A stretch of 64,000 nt of DNA, from positions 2,540,501 to 2,604,500 of the forward strand of contig NZ_CP067136.1 in the NCBI RefSeq assembly GCF_028553785.1, read 5' to 3'. The position numbers and the translations under genes are program-made. The DNA is from Paracoccus fistulariae (GTDB taxonomy: Bacteria > Pseudomonadota > Alphaproteobacteria > Rhodobacterales > Rhodobacteraceae). The notes below the pieces were generated by a model. That model ran no database searches. It saw nothing but the letters and a program-made list of their open reading frames with translations, and was not told where the DNA came from. Positions 36,379 to 46,194 of the stretch are shown in pieces (positions within the stretch are counted from its first letter, which is position 1; the number at the start of each line of letters is the position of its first letter).

Positions 36379-37300
36379 AGAGGGTTACCAACTCAAGGAC
36401 AGCCCGTTTTTCCGCCTCAGAAGCCGGAAGCAACTGGCCAAGATTCTCAGAGTGTCCGCCGACACGTTGGACGAGATCAGCCACCGCAATGACCTCTACG
36501 TCCGCCGCTGGAAGCACAAGAGGCTAAAGGATAATGAAAAAGGCGCGTGGCTGAAGCAGCCTCCAACGCCGGAACAGGCTGAGAACTACCGCCCTATCGA
36601 CATTCCCGACCCGCAGCTCAAAGCGATGCAAGGCCGAATTGGTGATCTTCTGGGGCGTGTCAAAGCCCCAGAGTTCCTTTTCAGCCCGGTAAAAGGCCGC
36701 TCATACGTCGAAAACGCAGCGCACCACAAAGAGGCCAAGGCGTTCTGGCTACTGGACGTCGCGGACTACTTCCCAAGTTGTTCAGCCAACAACGTCGCCC
36801 GATTTTTCCATCGGGAGCTTGAATGCTCTCCGGACGTAACCGCCGTTTTGGTTCACGTCGCAACTCTGGGAGGATGCCTGCCTCAAGGCTCGCCATGTAG
36901 CCCGATCCTAGCTTACTACAGCAACAGCCATATTTGGCTTGCCGTCGAAAAACTGGTGAAGGCGAGAGGGTGCAAACTAAGTCTCTATGCTGACGACATA
37001 ACGATTTCCGGCGACATCGTGCCCAAAGCGCTAATCTGGGAGATCAAAAAGATCGTCATTGGCAACGGGCTACGGCTCAAGGCGTCGAAGGAAGTCAGCT
37101 TGATAAACGCTCCTGCTGATATCACAGGAGTCATTGTAAAGGATGGGGCTACACACCTTCCTAATCGCCAACTGAAGCGACTTGCCGAGCTAAAGCAAGA
37201 GCGCGCTAGGACGACGAACCCAAAGCTCCAGCAGCGGATCGACAATCAAATCGCGGGGCGCCTTTCTCAGCGAAAACAAGTTGAAAACCCGAAGACTTGA
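36359..37300 (+). CDS. Retron-type reverse transcriptase
   Basis: The 313-residue protein shows RT motifs in order: RPIDIPDPQLKAMQ (78-91), the retron-like NAxxH motif NAAHH at 119-123, motif A LLDVADYFPS with Asp133, LPQGSPCSP (174-182), the catalytic YADD at 210-213, and the VTG-type motif ITGVIV at 255-260. There is no maturase or endonuclease domain, so it is not a group II intron protein, and no repeat pair suggests a diversity-generating element. ATG 36359 follows AAGGAAA and overlaps the HTH gene. The basic C-terminal tail would bind RNA. It should prime cDNA synthesis on the upstream non-coding RNA. Confidence 0.88.
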   Translation: MPKTQPEEGYQLKDSPFFRLRSRKQLAKILRVSADTLDEISHRNDLYVRRWKHKRLKDNEKGAWLKQPPTPEQAENYRPIDIPDPQLKAMQGRIGDLLGRVKAPEFLFSPVKGRSYVENAAHHKEAKAFWLLDVADYFPSCSANNVARFFHRELECSPDVTAVLVHVATLGGCLPQGSPCSPILAYYSNSHIWLAVEKLVKARGCKLSLYADDITISGDIVPKALIWEIKKIVIGNGLRLKASKEVSLINAPADITGVIVKDGATHLPNRQLKRLAELKQERARTTNPKLQQRIDNQIAGRLSQRKQVENPKT

Positions 37301-37535
37301 ACAACGTAAAGCCGACCGTTGTTTGGCGCCGATTGAATGACCGATAAGGGCCGAAATTTCCGCGACAGTGCAGCAAAGGGTAGGCTCGTTTTGTCAGCTA
37401 TTAGCCTTGTCGGCAACCTTAGGGTTCCAGGCAGATCCCACGTTTTCATGAAGCGGCGCACCCGCGCTGCGGGTGCAAATGAGATGTTTGCCCTCTAGCG
37501 GCGGGCAAACCGAGCCAGGGCGCAGCGGCACCCAA
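37301..37535. other. Gap after the RT gene, with one hairpin
   Basis: No gene is seen here. GCACCCGC (37458-37465) and GCGGGTGC (37469-37476) form a perfect 8-bp hairpin with a 3-base loop. The first ~130 bases carry no clear feature. This stretch could contain the outer end of the mobile island next to tRNA-Pro; no direct repeat of the tRNA end was found within the window. Confidence 0.4.
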
Positions 37536-37569
37536 AGGGCATTTCGTGACCCGAAAGGGCAAATGCCCT
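37536..37569 (-). terminator. Hairpin downstream of tRNA-Pro
   Basis: AGGGCATTT (37536-37544) pairs perfectly with AAATGCCCT (37561-37569). It starts about 20 bases beyond the tRNA 3' end on the minus strand and is the likely terminator of the tRNA transcript. Confidence 0.5.
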
Positions 37570-37589
37570 GACTATCGACAATTGGGAAA

Positions 37590-37666
37590 TGGTCGGAGCG
37601 AGAGGATTCGAACCTCCGACCCCCTGCTCCCGAAGCAGGTGCGCTACCAGGCTGCGCTACGCTCCG
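37590..37666 (-). tRNA. tRNA-Pro (CGG)
   Basis: The minus-strand 77-base sequence folds as a cloverleaf. The acceptor arm CGGAGCG pairs with CGCTCCG, followed by discriminator A and encoded CCA. The D arm is GCGCAGCCTGGTAGCGC, the anticodon arm CCTGC-TTCGGGA-GCAGG gives anticodon CGG, and the T arm contains GGTTCGAATCC. It stands at the border of the accessory island and may have served as an integration site. Confidence 0.96.
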
Positions 37667-37731
37667 ACCGTGGAGGGGCAGGTAGCGCGGGGCGGGGGTG
37701 AATGCAAGGGGATTCTTGGAGAGAGGCGTTT

Positions 37732-38706
37732 TCAGTGATGCGAATTGCCGCGCTGGAACAGGATTCGGCCCAGAAGCGTGGATTTCGGCGTGGTCACGCC
37801 ATCCATCCGCATCCGTGCCGCGATCACCGGACGGTTCGACGCCCCGCCCCGGGTGCGCTCTCGCCAGACGATGTAAAGGCCCGACAGGATGATCACGCCC
37901 GCGCCGATCACCGTCGGCAGGTCCAGCCTTTCGCGGAAGATGAACCAGCCATAGATCGTCGCCCAGATCATCTGCGAATATTGCATCGGCGCGACGATGG
38001 CGGCCTCGCCCGCGCGATAGGCCAGGATCGACAGGAAGCCGCCGATCAGCCCCAGGACCGAGATCATCCCCGCCAGGGCAAGATCGGGAAGCTGCATTGG
38101 AACATAGGCCAGGCTCAGCGCCGATCCGGTCAGCAGCAGATTGCCCAACATCGGCCACATCAGCAGAACCAGCGGACGCTCGGATCCGCCGATCTTGCGG
38201 GTGACCACGGCGGCTGTGGCGCTGCACAGCGAGGCACACAGCGCCGAGAGATGGCCCAGCGACAGTGCCTGCCCGGCCCCCGGACGCAGCACGATCAGCA
38301 CGCCACACAGGCCAAGTACGACCGCCAGCCACCTGTGAAAGCCCACGCGCTCTCCCAGGATCGGGATGGACAGCAGGGTGATCAGCAGCGGCGTCGCGAA
38401 CAGGATCGCATAGACCTGCGCCAGCGGCAGGACCGAAAAGGCATAGAAGGCGCAGACCCCGGACATCATCGCGCAGACCGAACGCAGGGCGACCCATCCC
38501 GGCTGATGGGGGCGCAGGGTGCCGGGTGTCTTTTCCTGCATCAGGATCAGGGACACCAGCGGGAAGGACATCAGCGAGGAAAAGAACAGAATCTGCAGCG
38601 ACGGATATGTAGCGCCAAGCAATTTGATGATGGTGTCATGGGTCGCAAAGACGCCCATCGACGCCAATGCGAAACCGATACCCTTCAGATTGCCCGGCGC
38701 GGCCAC
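37732..38706 (-). CDS. EamA/DMT-family transporter
   Basis: This is an inner-membrane drug/metabolite transporter with about ten helices in two EamA repeats. The 324-residue chain has the first repeat from LKGIGFALASMGVFATHDTI, followed by ARAWALRSVCAMM-like segments and the ILGERVGFHRWLAVVLGLCGV signature, repeated as FRERLDLPTVIGAGVIILSG near the C-terminus. The substrate is unknown. It ends just upstream of tRNA-Pro and begins 2 bases after leuB, so the two may be cotranscribed. Confidence 0.9.
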   Translation of the reverse strand: MAAPGNLKGIGFALASMGVFATHDTIIKLLGATYPSLQILFFSSLMSFPLVSLILMQEKTPGTLRPHQPGWVALRSVCAMMSGVCAFYAFSVLPLAQVYAILFATPLLITLLSIPILGERVGFHRWLAVVLGLCGVLIVLRPGAGQALSLGHLSALCASLCSATAAVVTRKIGGSERPLVLLMWPMLGNLLLTGSALSLAYVPMQLPDLALAGMISVLGLIGGFLSILAYRAGEAAIVAPMQYSQMIWATIYGWFIFRERLDLPTVIGAGVIILSGLYIVWRERTRGGASNRPVIAARMRMDGVTTPKSTLLGRILFQRGNSHH

Positions 38707-38708
38707 GC

Positions 38709-39833
38709 TCAGCCCGCTGCCAGGGCGGCAACGATCCTGTCGCCCATGTCGGAGGTCGAGACGGGCGTGCCGCCTTCCGGTCCCATCAGGTCGGCGGTGC
38801 GGACGCCATCGGCCAGCACCTTCTCGACCGCGGCTTCCAGATCGCCGGCGGCCTGACCTTCGTTGAAGGAATAGCGCAGGGCCATCGCGAATGAGAGGAT
38901 GCAGGCGATCGGGTTGGCCTTGCCCTGACCGGCGATATCGGGGGCAGAGCCATGCACGGGCTCATACAGCGCTTTGGGGCGGCCATTCGCCATCGGGGCG
39001 CCCAGGCTGGCCGAAGGCAGCATCCCAAGGCTGCCGGTCAGCATTGCGGCCGCATCCGACAGGATGTCGCCGAACAGGTTGTCGGTCACGATGACGTCGA
39101 ATTGCTGCGGCTTGCGGACCAGCTGCATGGCGCCGTTATCGGCATACATATGGGTCAGTTCGACATCTGGATATTCGTTGTCATGCACCCATTGCACCTC
39201 TTCGCGCCAGAGGATGCCGGATTCCATCACATTGGCCTTTTCCATCGAACAGACCTTGTTCTGACGCTTGCGGGCCAGTTCAAAGGCCGAGCGCGCAACG
39301 CGGCGGATCTCTCCGCTGGTATAGCGCTGCGTGTTGATGCCGACGCGGCCTCCCTCGTTATCGGGGTTGTTGTTATCCTCATGGATGCCGCGCGGCTCAC
39401 CGAAATAGACGCCGCTGGTCAGTTCGCGCACGATCAGAATGTCCAGCCCGGCCACGACCTCGCGCTTCAGCGAGGAAAAATCCGCCAGCGCGTCAAAGCA
39501 TTGCGCTGGGCGCAGGTTGGCGTAGAGGTCCATTTCCTTGCGCAGGCGCAGCAGGCCACGCTCGGGTTTGACGCTGAAATCCAGATCGTCATATTTCGGC
39601 CCGCCGACCGCGCCCAGCAGCACCGCATCAACCGCCTGCGCCTTTGCCATCGTCTCATCCGCCAGCGGCGTTCCGTGCTTGTCATAGGCCGAGCCGCCTA
39701 CCAGATCGTGGCTGACCTTGAAGGACATGCCGCGATTGGCCTGGAACCAGTCGATGACCTTGACCACCTCGGCCATGACCTCGGGGCCGATCCCGTCGCC
39801 GGGCAGGATAAGAAGCGAATAGCTGTCGGACAT
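38709..39833 (-). CDS. leuB: 3-isopropylmalate dehydrogenase
   Basis: LeuB oxidatively decarboxylates 3-isopropylmalate in leucine synthesis with NAD. The 374 residues contain [13 protein letters not shown] at the start, GAVGGPKYD, the substrate arginines in [16 protein letters not shown] and the [25 protein letters not shown] block with the metal aspartates. ATG 39833 has an AGGAGG just upstream. It is followed closely by the EamA transporter gene. Confidence 0.96.
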   Translation of the reverse strand: MSDSYSLLILPGDGIGPEVMAEVVKVIDWFQANRGMSFKVSHDLVGGSAYDKHGTPLADETMAKAQAVDAVLLGAVGGPKYDDLDFSVKPERGLLRLRKEMDLYANLRPAQCFDALADFSSLKREVVAGLDILIVRELTSGVYFGEPRGIHEDNNNPDNEGGRVGINTQRYTSGEIRRVARSAFELARKRQNKVCSMEKANVMESGILWREEVQWVHDNEYPDVELTHMYADNGAMQLVRKPQQFDVIVTDNLFGDILSDAAAMLTGSLGMLPSASLGAPMANGRPKALYEPVHGSAPDIAGQGKANPIACILSFAMALRYSFNEGQAAGDLEAAVEKVLADGVRTADLMGPEGGTPVSTSDMGDRIVAALAAG

Positions 39834-40026
39834 GTCTTTCCTCCTTGGGGCGGCGGCCAGCGCGCCGCGCGCGTTGCGTTCGGGTTAGACGCCACGGGAC
39901 CAAGGGTCAAGTTGGGCTGTGACAGATCCCGGCGGGGTGATAGTTTGGCCGGGTTTTGGATCGGGCGGATGCGGCGATTGCGTGCATGGCGCAGGCGGCG
40001 GCACCCCGGCACAGCGAGGTATTTCG

Positions 40027-40395
40027 ATGACCAATGAAAACGCCACCCCGGATGTTGCCATCAAGCGGGCCTATGCCCCTGCCTCACCGGATGACGGGAT
40101 GCGCATCCTTGTCGACCGGCTGTGGCCGCGTGGGGTCAGCAAGGAACGGGCCGCGCTGGACGACTGGATGAAGGATGTCGCGCCCAGCACCGAATTGCGC
40201 AAATGGTTCGGCCATGATCCGTCCCGCTGGTCCGAATTCCAGCAGTGCTACAAGGCAGAGCTTGAACAGCACCCCGAGGCGCTGGACAAGCTGCGCGCCC
40301 TGGCGCGCGATCACAAGCTGACGCTGATTTATGGCGCCCGCGATACCGCGCATAACGAGGCGGTCGTGTTGCAGGAATTGCTGACTGCGGGGTGA
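40027..40395 (+). CDS. DUF488 family protein
   Basis: This 122-residue protein matches DUF488: VAIKRAYAPASPDDGMRILVDRLWPRGVSKERA, the conserved LRKWFGHDPSRW and the C-terminal TLIYGARDTAHNEAVVL. The function is unknown; the family is common in bacteria and often proposed to act in nucleic-acid or stress biology. ATG 40027 follows GCGAGG. It stands alone between leuB and the LuxR-type gene. Confidence 0.9.
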   Translation: MTNENATPDVAIKRAYAPASPDDGMRILVDRLWPRGVSKERAALDDWMKDVAPSTELRKWFGHDPSRWSEFQQCYKAELEQHPEALDKLRALARDHKLTLIYGARDTAHNEAVVLQELLTAG

Positions 40396-40545
40396 TCCGA
40401 GGCCGTATTGCGGATGGAATGACCGCGCATGGGCGACGCAGGGTCCCGAGAGCGTGATCTTCTTTTCGGGCATCTTGTCTTGTTTGCAGGGGGAACATCA
40501 AGGATACCCTTAATCTATCCTATCCAGTGCAGACGTGATCATCCG

Positions 40546-41304
40546 ATGACCCTAGAACCGACCCCCTCCGCCGCAGACTATCTGCGATTCGTGGCTGAAT
40601 GTTCGGCGCTTGAGCCGTGTTGGCAGCAGCTTTGTACGGACTTGGCCTCTTTCGGCTTTACCCGGATGCTGTATGGCCGCAAGGCGGATGCAAGTGCCGA
40701 GAACTTCTTCGAGCTTTGGGATACGCTGATCCTGTCGACTCTAGGGCCCGAGATCGAGGCCTTTTTCGTCAATGATCGCGGCTATGCCACCACGAAAACC
40801 GTCAGCTGGGTGGTCGATAATGCCGGGCCGCTCAGCTGGGGACATGCGCAGGAAATGCATCGGCTGGGCAGGCTGACGCCGGCCGAAAGCCGGATGCACC
40901 TTGCGGCGCGGGCATTTGGGCTGCACGCAGGCTATAATTTCGGCATGCCCATCAGGCCATGCGGGCTGCGGTCGGGTTTTGCAATCTGGTGTCACGGTGC
41001 ACAGGAACAAACCGTCGCGGATGAGGCCTGGGCGACCGCGCATGATCAGATTATCCCGCGCCTCTATGCCTTTGATATTGCGGCCTCACGCTATCGCTAC
41101 ACACCCAAGGGGCAGGAGCTGACGCAGCGAGAGCGCGACGTGCTGCAATTCGCGGCCAAGGGCAAGACGATCCTTGAGATCGCGCAGGTGTTGGAGTTGC
41201 ACCGCCGGACCGTCGAAGACGCGATGAGCCGGGCTCGCGATAAACTAGAGGTTGCAACGACCCTGCAGGCCGTTCTCCGTGCGGAACAGCAAGGTCAGCT
41301 ATAA
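40546..41304 (+). CDS. LuxR-family regulator with an autoinducer-binding domain (solo)
   Basis: This 252-residue protein has an N-terminal autoinducer-binding-type domain (about 20-165; WDTLILSTLGPEIE, SWGHAQEMHRLGRL, GYNFGMPIRPCG) and a C-terminal LuxR HTH (LTQRERDVLQFAAKGKTILEIAQVL, HRRTVEDAMSRARDKL). ATG 40546 is taken because homology starts there. No acyl-homoserine lactone synthase gene is nearby, so it is a LuxR solo that would sense self- or foreign signals. Confidence 0.88.
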   Translation: MTLEPTPSAADYLRFVAECSALEPCWQQLCTDLASFGFTRMLYGRKADASAENFFELWDTLILSTLGPEIEAFFVNDRGYATTKTVSWVVDNAGPLSWGHAQEMHRLGRLTPAESRMHLAARAFGLHAGYNFGMPIRPCGLRSGFAIWCHGAQEQTVADEAWATAHDQIIPRLYAFDIAASRYRYTPKGQELTQRERDVLQFAAKGKTILEIAQVLELHRRTVEDAMSRARDKLEVATTLQAVLRAEQQGQL

Positions 41305-41793
41305 CTTAGGCTGATACGTGTAACCTCACATTTGACGGCATGACTTTGCCGAAATTAACATTAATTCGACTTCCAGAGATCAGAAACTCAGTGTCAGTTT
41401 TGGGTTTCATTTCGGCCTGCATGTTGTGTCTTAAATTGCGTGCTGGATATTTCTGAGTGGCAGATCGAAATGTGTTTAGTTCTCGATTTCTGGAAGTCAC
41501 AATTCCCCTTCTTTAACCGCGCTTTAACCCCTCTAACCCGTTGAATACAGGTGATATCTAGCCTTGAAATTCTTAAGAAAGCGTTAACGTCAGCCGACCT
41601 TTCGAGATGTAAGGTTTTCTGACCAATATTATTTTTTCTAACATGTTATCTGATAGCTGAAACGGCAGGTAATTTCCAGAAGAAATTTACCTTACGTAAA
41701 CGTTATAAATATCGCTGTATTTTGCATGCATTCGTAAAGGCTTGACCGCATTTCCGCGCCCGGCGCGCCTGTCTGACGATCACGATCCCGTGC
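41305..41793. other. AT-rich non-coding gap
   Basis: This 489-base stretch is much richer in A and T than the surrounding chromosome and has no convincing gene on either strand. It includes a near-perfect hairpin (GGTAATTTC at ~41669 against GAAATTTACC ending ~41694) and many TTAA/TAAC stretches. It may hold promoters for the glycan genes and an unrecognised small RNA, or be an H-NS-like-bound spacer. Nothing specific can be shown. Confidence 0.4.
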
Positions 41794-41934
41794 ATGCCTC
41801 CCCCGGAATCACCCGCGACAAGTCCCGCCTACCCTTGGACCATGGCCTTCGTTATGCTGCGCATGTTCTTCCTGATCCCGCTGGCGGTCGGGGTCCCGAT
41901 CTACCTTTTGACGCCCGAGGTCGAACATGGCTGA
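41794..41934 (+). CDS. Small single-span membrane protein overlapping the glycosyltransferase gene
   Basis: The frame encodes 46 residues with a Pro-rich start and one hydrophobic helix (MAFVMLRMFFLIPLAVGVPI, residues 17-36). Its last codons overlap the ATG of the glycosyltransferase by 8 bases, suggesting translational coupling. Both ATG 41794 and ATG 41842 are possible, and no clear ribosome site is seen, so its expression is uncertain. Confidence 0.4.
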   Translation: MPPPESPATSPAYPWTMAFVMLRMFFLIPLAVGVPIYLLTPEVEHG

Positions 41935-42963
41935 GACACCGCTGGTCATCGCCCCCAACCTGAAGCGCCGCCTGTCGGGCGTGACGGCCACCGTGGTCCG
42001 TCTGATCCCGATTCAGGCGCGCATGATCGCGATCCGCGCGACCGGTCCCGGCCTGCCGCCCGAGGTGCCGCATATCCCGCTGATCCAGGCGGCGACGCTG
42101 CCGCGGGATCGCTGGCGGGTCTGGCACGCCCGGCGCAATACGGAGATGGCGCTTGGGCTGATCCTGCGGCATCTGCTGCGGCGCAAATACCGGCTGCTGT
42201 TCACCTCGGCCGCGCAGCGTCGCCATACCGGCTTTACCCGCTGGCTGATCCGGCAGCAGGATGCGCTGGTCGCGACCTCGCAGAAGGCGGCCAGCTATCT
42301 GGAGCGTCCGGCCACGGTCGTCATGCATGGCGTCGATACCGATATCTTTCAGCCCGCCGCCGACAAAACCGCGCTGCGGCGCGAATTGGGCCTTGATCCC
42401 GATGCCGTTCTGATCGGCTGTTTCGGCCGCGTCCGCGAACAGAAGGGTGTCGATCTGCTGGTCCGCGCGGGTCTGCGGCTGCTGCCTGACCGACCCCGCG
42501 CACAGATCATCTTTACCGGGCGCATCACCGCCGACAATCAGGCATTCGCCGATGGTCTGCTGGCCGAGATCAGGGCGGCCGGGCTTCAGGACCGCATCCG
42601 CTTTCTGGGCGAATTGCCCTGGGATCAGGTGGTCAGGCATTATCAGGCGCTGGATCTGTTCGCCGCGCCCGCCCGGTGGGAGGGTTTCGGCCTGACCCCG
42701 CTGGAGGCGATGGCCTGCGCGGTGCCCGCCATTGGCGCCCATGTCGGCGCCTATGAAACGCTGATCAGGGATGGCGTGACCGGTAGTCTGGTCGAAACCG
42801 GCGATCTGGATTCGCTGACCGACGCGCTGCGCCATTGGCTGGACGATGATGCCGCCCGTCAGGCCGCAGGCATCGCCGCGCGCCAGCATGTGCTGGCCAA
42901 TCACGCCATCGAAGGCGAGGCGCGGGCGCTGGTCGGGATCTATAACCAGCTGTTGGCCCGCCC

Positions 42964-42967
<4 letters not shown>
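41927..42967 (+). CDS. Glycosyltransferase family 4 protein
   Basis: This is a retaining GT-B glycosyltransferase, probably acting on a surface polysaccharide or LPS. The 346 residues have the GT4 C-terminal donor-binding half: IGCFGRVREQKGVDLLVRA, FTGRI, LRFLGELPWDQV-like, and the EX7E-type ARWEGFGLTPLEAMACAVPAIG. The acceptor half contains RLSGVTATVVRL. It overlaps the next gene by 4 bases, forming a two-gene glycan unit. Confidence 0.88.
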
Positions 42968-44297
<1,330 letters not shown>

Positions 44298-44473
44298 AAA
44301 CACGTCATTTCGGGCCACGCGATGCCATCCCCCCTTACATCGCGCGGCTCCGGCCGAGGCGACGGCCCTGTCGGCGCCATGCATCACATTGCCGGGGCAA
44401 TCTGCCGCCCCTCTTTCATTTGTCCCATGCCTGCGCTAAAGGCCTGTGACCGCAAAAAAGGAGTCCTCCCGAA

Positions 44474-45496
44474 ATGGGTTACAAAGTCGTCGTCGCAGGC
44501 GCTACGGGTAACGTGGGCCGCGAAATGCTGAACATCCTGGCCGAGCGCCAGTTCCCGGTGGACGAGATTGCCGCTTTGGCTTCGCGTCGCTCGCAAGGCA
44601 CCGAAGTCAGCTTTGGCGACAAGACCATTAAGGTGAAGGACATTGAGCAGTTCGATTTCACCGGCTGGGACTTCGCGCTTTTCGCCATCGGCTCGGACGC
44701 GACCAAGAAATATGCGCCCATCGCGGCGGCGGCGGGTTGCGTGGTGATCGATAACAGCTCGCTCTATCGCTATGACCCGCAGATCCCGCTGATCGTGCCC
44801 GAGGTGAACCCGGACGCGATCGAGGAATACAAGAACAAGAACATCATCGCCAACCCGAACTGCTCGACCGCGCAGATGGTGGTGGCGCTGAAGCCGCTGC
44901 ATGATCGCGCCCGCATCAAGCGCGTCGTCGTCTCGACCTATCAATCGGTCAGCGGCGCGGGCAAGGATGGCATGGATGAGCTTTGGGACCAGACCAAGGG
45001 CATGTACGTGCCCGGCCAAGAGGTCGCGCCGAAGAAATTCCAGAAGCAGATCGCCTTCAACGTGATTCCGCAGATCGACGTCTTCATGGAAGACGGTCAG
45101 ACCAAGGAAGAATGGAAGATGGTCGCCGAGACGAAGAAAATCGTCGATCCGTCGATCAAGGTCACCGCCACCTGTGTGCGCGTGCCGGTCTTTGTCGGCC
45201 ATTCCGAGGCGATCAATATCGAATTCGAGGATTTCCTGGACGAGGACGAGGCCCGCGATATCCTGCGCGAGGCCCCGGGCATTCTGGTCGTCGATAAGCG
45301 CGAGCCGGGCGGCTATGTCACCCCGGTCGAAAGCGCGGGCGATTTCGCCACCTTCATCAGCCGCATCCGTCAGGATTCGACCATCGAGAATGGCATCAAC
45401 CTGTGGTGCGTCAGCGACAATCTGCGCAAGGGCGCGGCGCTGAACGCGGTTCAGATCGCCGAATTGCTGGGCAATCGCGTGCTGAAAAAAGGCTGA
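44474..45496 (+). CDS. asd: Aspartate-semialdehyde dehydrogenase
   Basis: Asd reduces aspartyl phosphate to the semialdehyde for lysine, threonine, methionine and diaminopimelate synthesis. The 340 residues show VVVAGATGNVGREML, active-site Cys130 in ANPNCSTAQM, and the SYQSVSGAG-type block (TYQSVSGAGKDG). A GGAG lies before the ATG. It feeds DapB, encoded at 53458, though the two genes are far apart. Confidence 0.96.
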   Translation: MGYKVVVAGATGNVGREMLNILAERQFPVDEIAALASRRSQGTEVSFGDKTIKVKDIEQFDFTGWDFALFAIGSDATKKYAPIAAAAGCVVIDNSSLYRYDPQIPLIVPEVNPDAIEEYKNKNIIANPNCSTAQMVVALKPLHDRARIKRVVVSTYQSVSGAGKDGMDELWDQTKGMYVPGQEVAPKKFQKQIAFNVIPQIDVFMEDGQTKEEWKMVAETKKIVDPSIKVTATCVRVPVFVGHSEAINIEFEDFLDEDEARDILREAPGILVVDKREPGGYVTPVESAGDFATFISRIRQDSTIENGINLWCVSDNLRKGAALNAVQIAELLGNRVLKKG

Positions 45497-45506
45497 GGCT
45501 GACCTC

Positions 45507-46106
45507 GTGTTCGACTGGATCACCGGTATTTTAGAGAGCGGCGGGGCCTGGGCCATCGCCGCGCTCATGTTTCTGGAAAACGTGTTTCCGCCGATTCCGT
45601 CGGAACTGATCATGCCGCTTGCGGGGTTCAACGCCGCGCGCGGCGGTACGCCGATCTGGCTGGCCATTCTGGCCGGCGGTCTGGGATCGCTTGCCGGGGC
45701 CTATTTCTGGTATCTGATCGGCCGCGCCTTCGGCCCCATCCGCATGCGCATGCTGGTCATGCGGCATGGCCGCTGGCTGACCATGAACCTGTCGGAACTG
45801 GATCGGGCCGAGGCCTGGTTTCAGCGTCACGGCGCTGCCATCGTGTTCTTTGGCCGCTTCATCCCGACGGTGCGGACGCTGATCTCGATCCCCGCCGGGA
45901 TCGAGCGGATGCCGCAGATCCCTTTTCTGATCTTTACCGGGCTTGGCAGCATGATCTGGTCCGGGGCGCTGGCGCTGGCCGGTTACGTGCTGGAAGACCG
46001 CTATGAGCAGGTCGAGCAATGGGTCAATCCCGTCTCGACCGCCGTGGTTCTGATCATCGTGGCAGTCTATATCTACCGCGTCATCCGCTGGAAACCCGAT
46101 GCCTGA
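45507..46106 (+). CDS. DedA/TVP38-family membrane protein
   Basis: This 199-residue inner-membrane protein of the DedA family (probable lipid flippase-type or transporter role; substrate uncertain) has the signature FLENVFPPIPSELIMPLAG, GGLGSLAGAYFWYLIGRAFG and FGRFIPTVRTLISIPAGI. The start is GTG at 45507 after GAGGCTGA. It follows asd by 10 bases, so they may share a transcript. Confidence 0.92.
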   Translation: MFDWITGILESGGAWAIAALMFLENVFPPIPSELIMPLAGFNAARGGTPIWLAILAGGLGSLAGAYFWYLIGRAFGPIRMRMLVMRHGRWLTMNLSELDRAEAWFQRHGAAIVFFGRFIPTVRTLISIPAGIERMPQIPFLIFTGLGSMIWSGALALAGYVLEDRYEQVEQWVNPVSTAVVLIIVAVYIYRVIRWKPDA

Positions 46107-46194
46107 GGCGTGATTGCGCCCAAGGGCACAAGTGACTTGCCATCATATGCCGCCTCGTTGATCCTCTGACCAAACCCTGGTCGGAGGCCCTCCC

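Noticed and set aside
36359..37300. Group II intron or diversity-generating element as source of the RT
   Set aside because: No maturase or endonuclease domain, no domain V-like RNA seen, and no template/variable repeat pair; NAxxH and ITG favour a retron.
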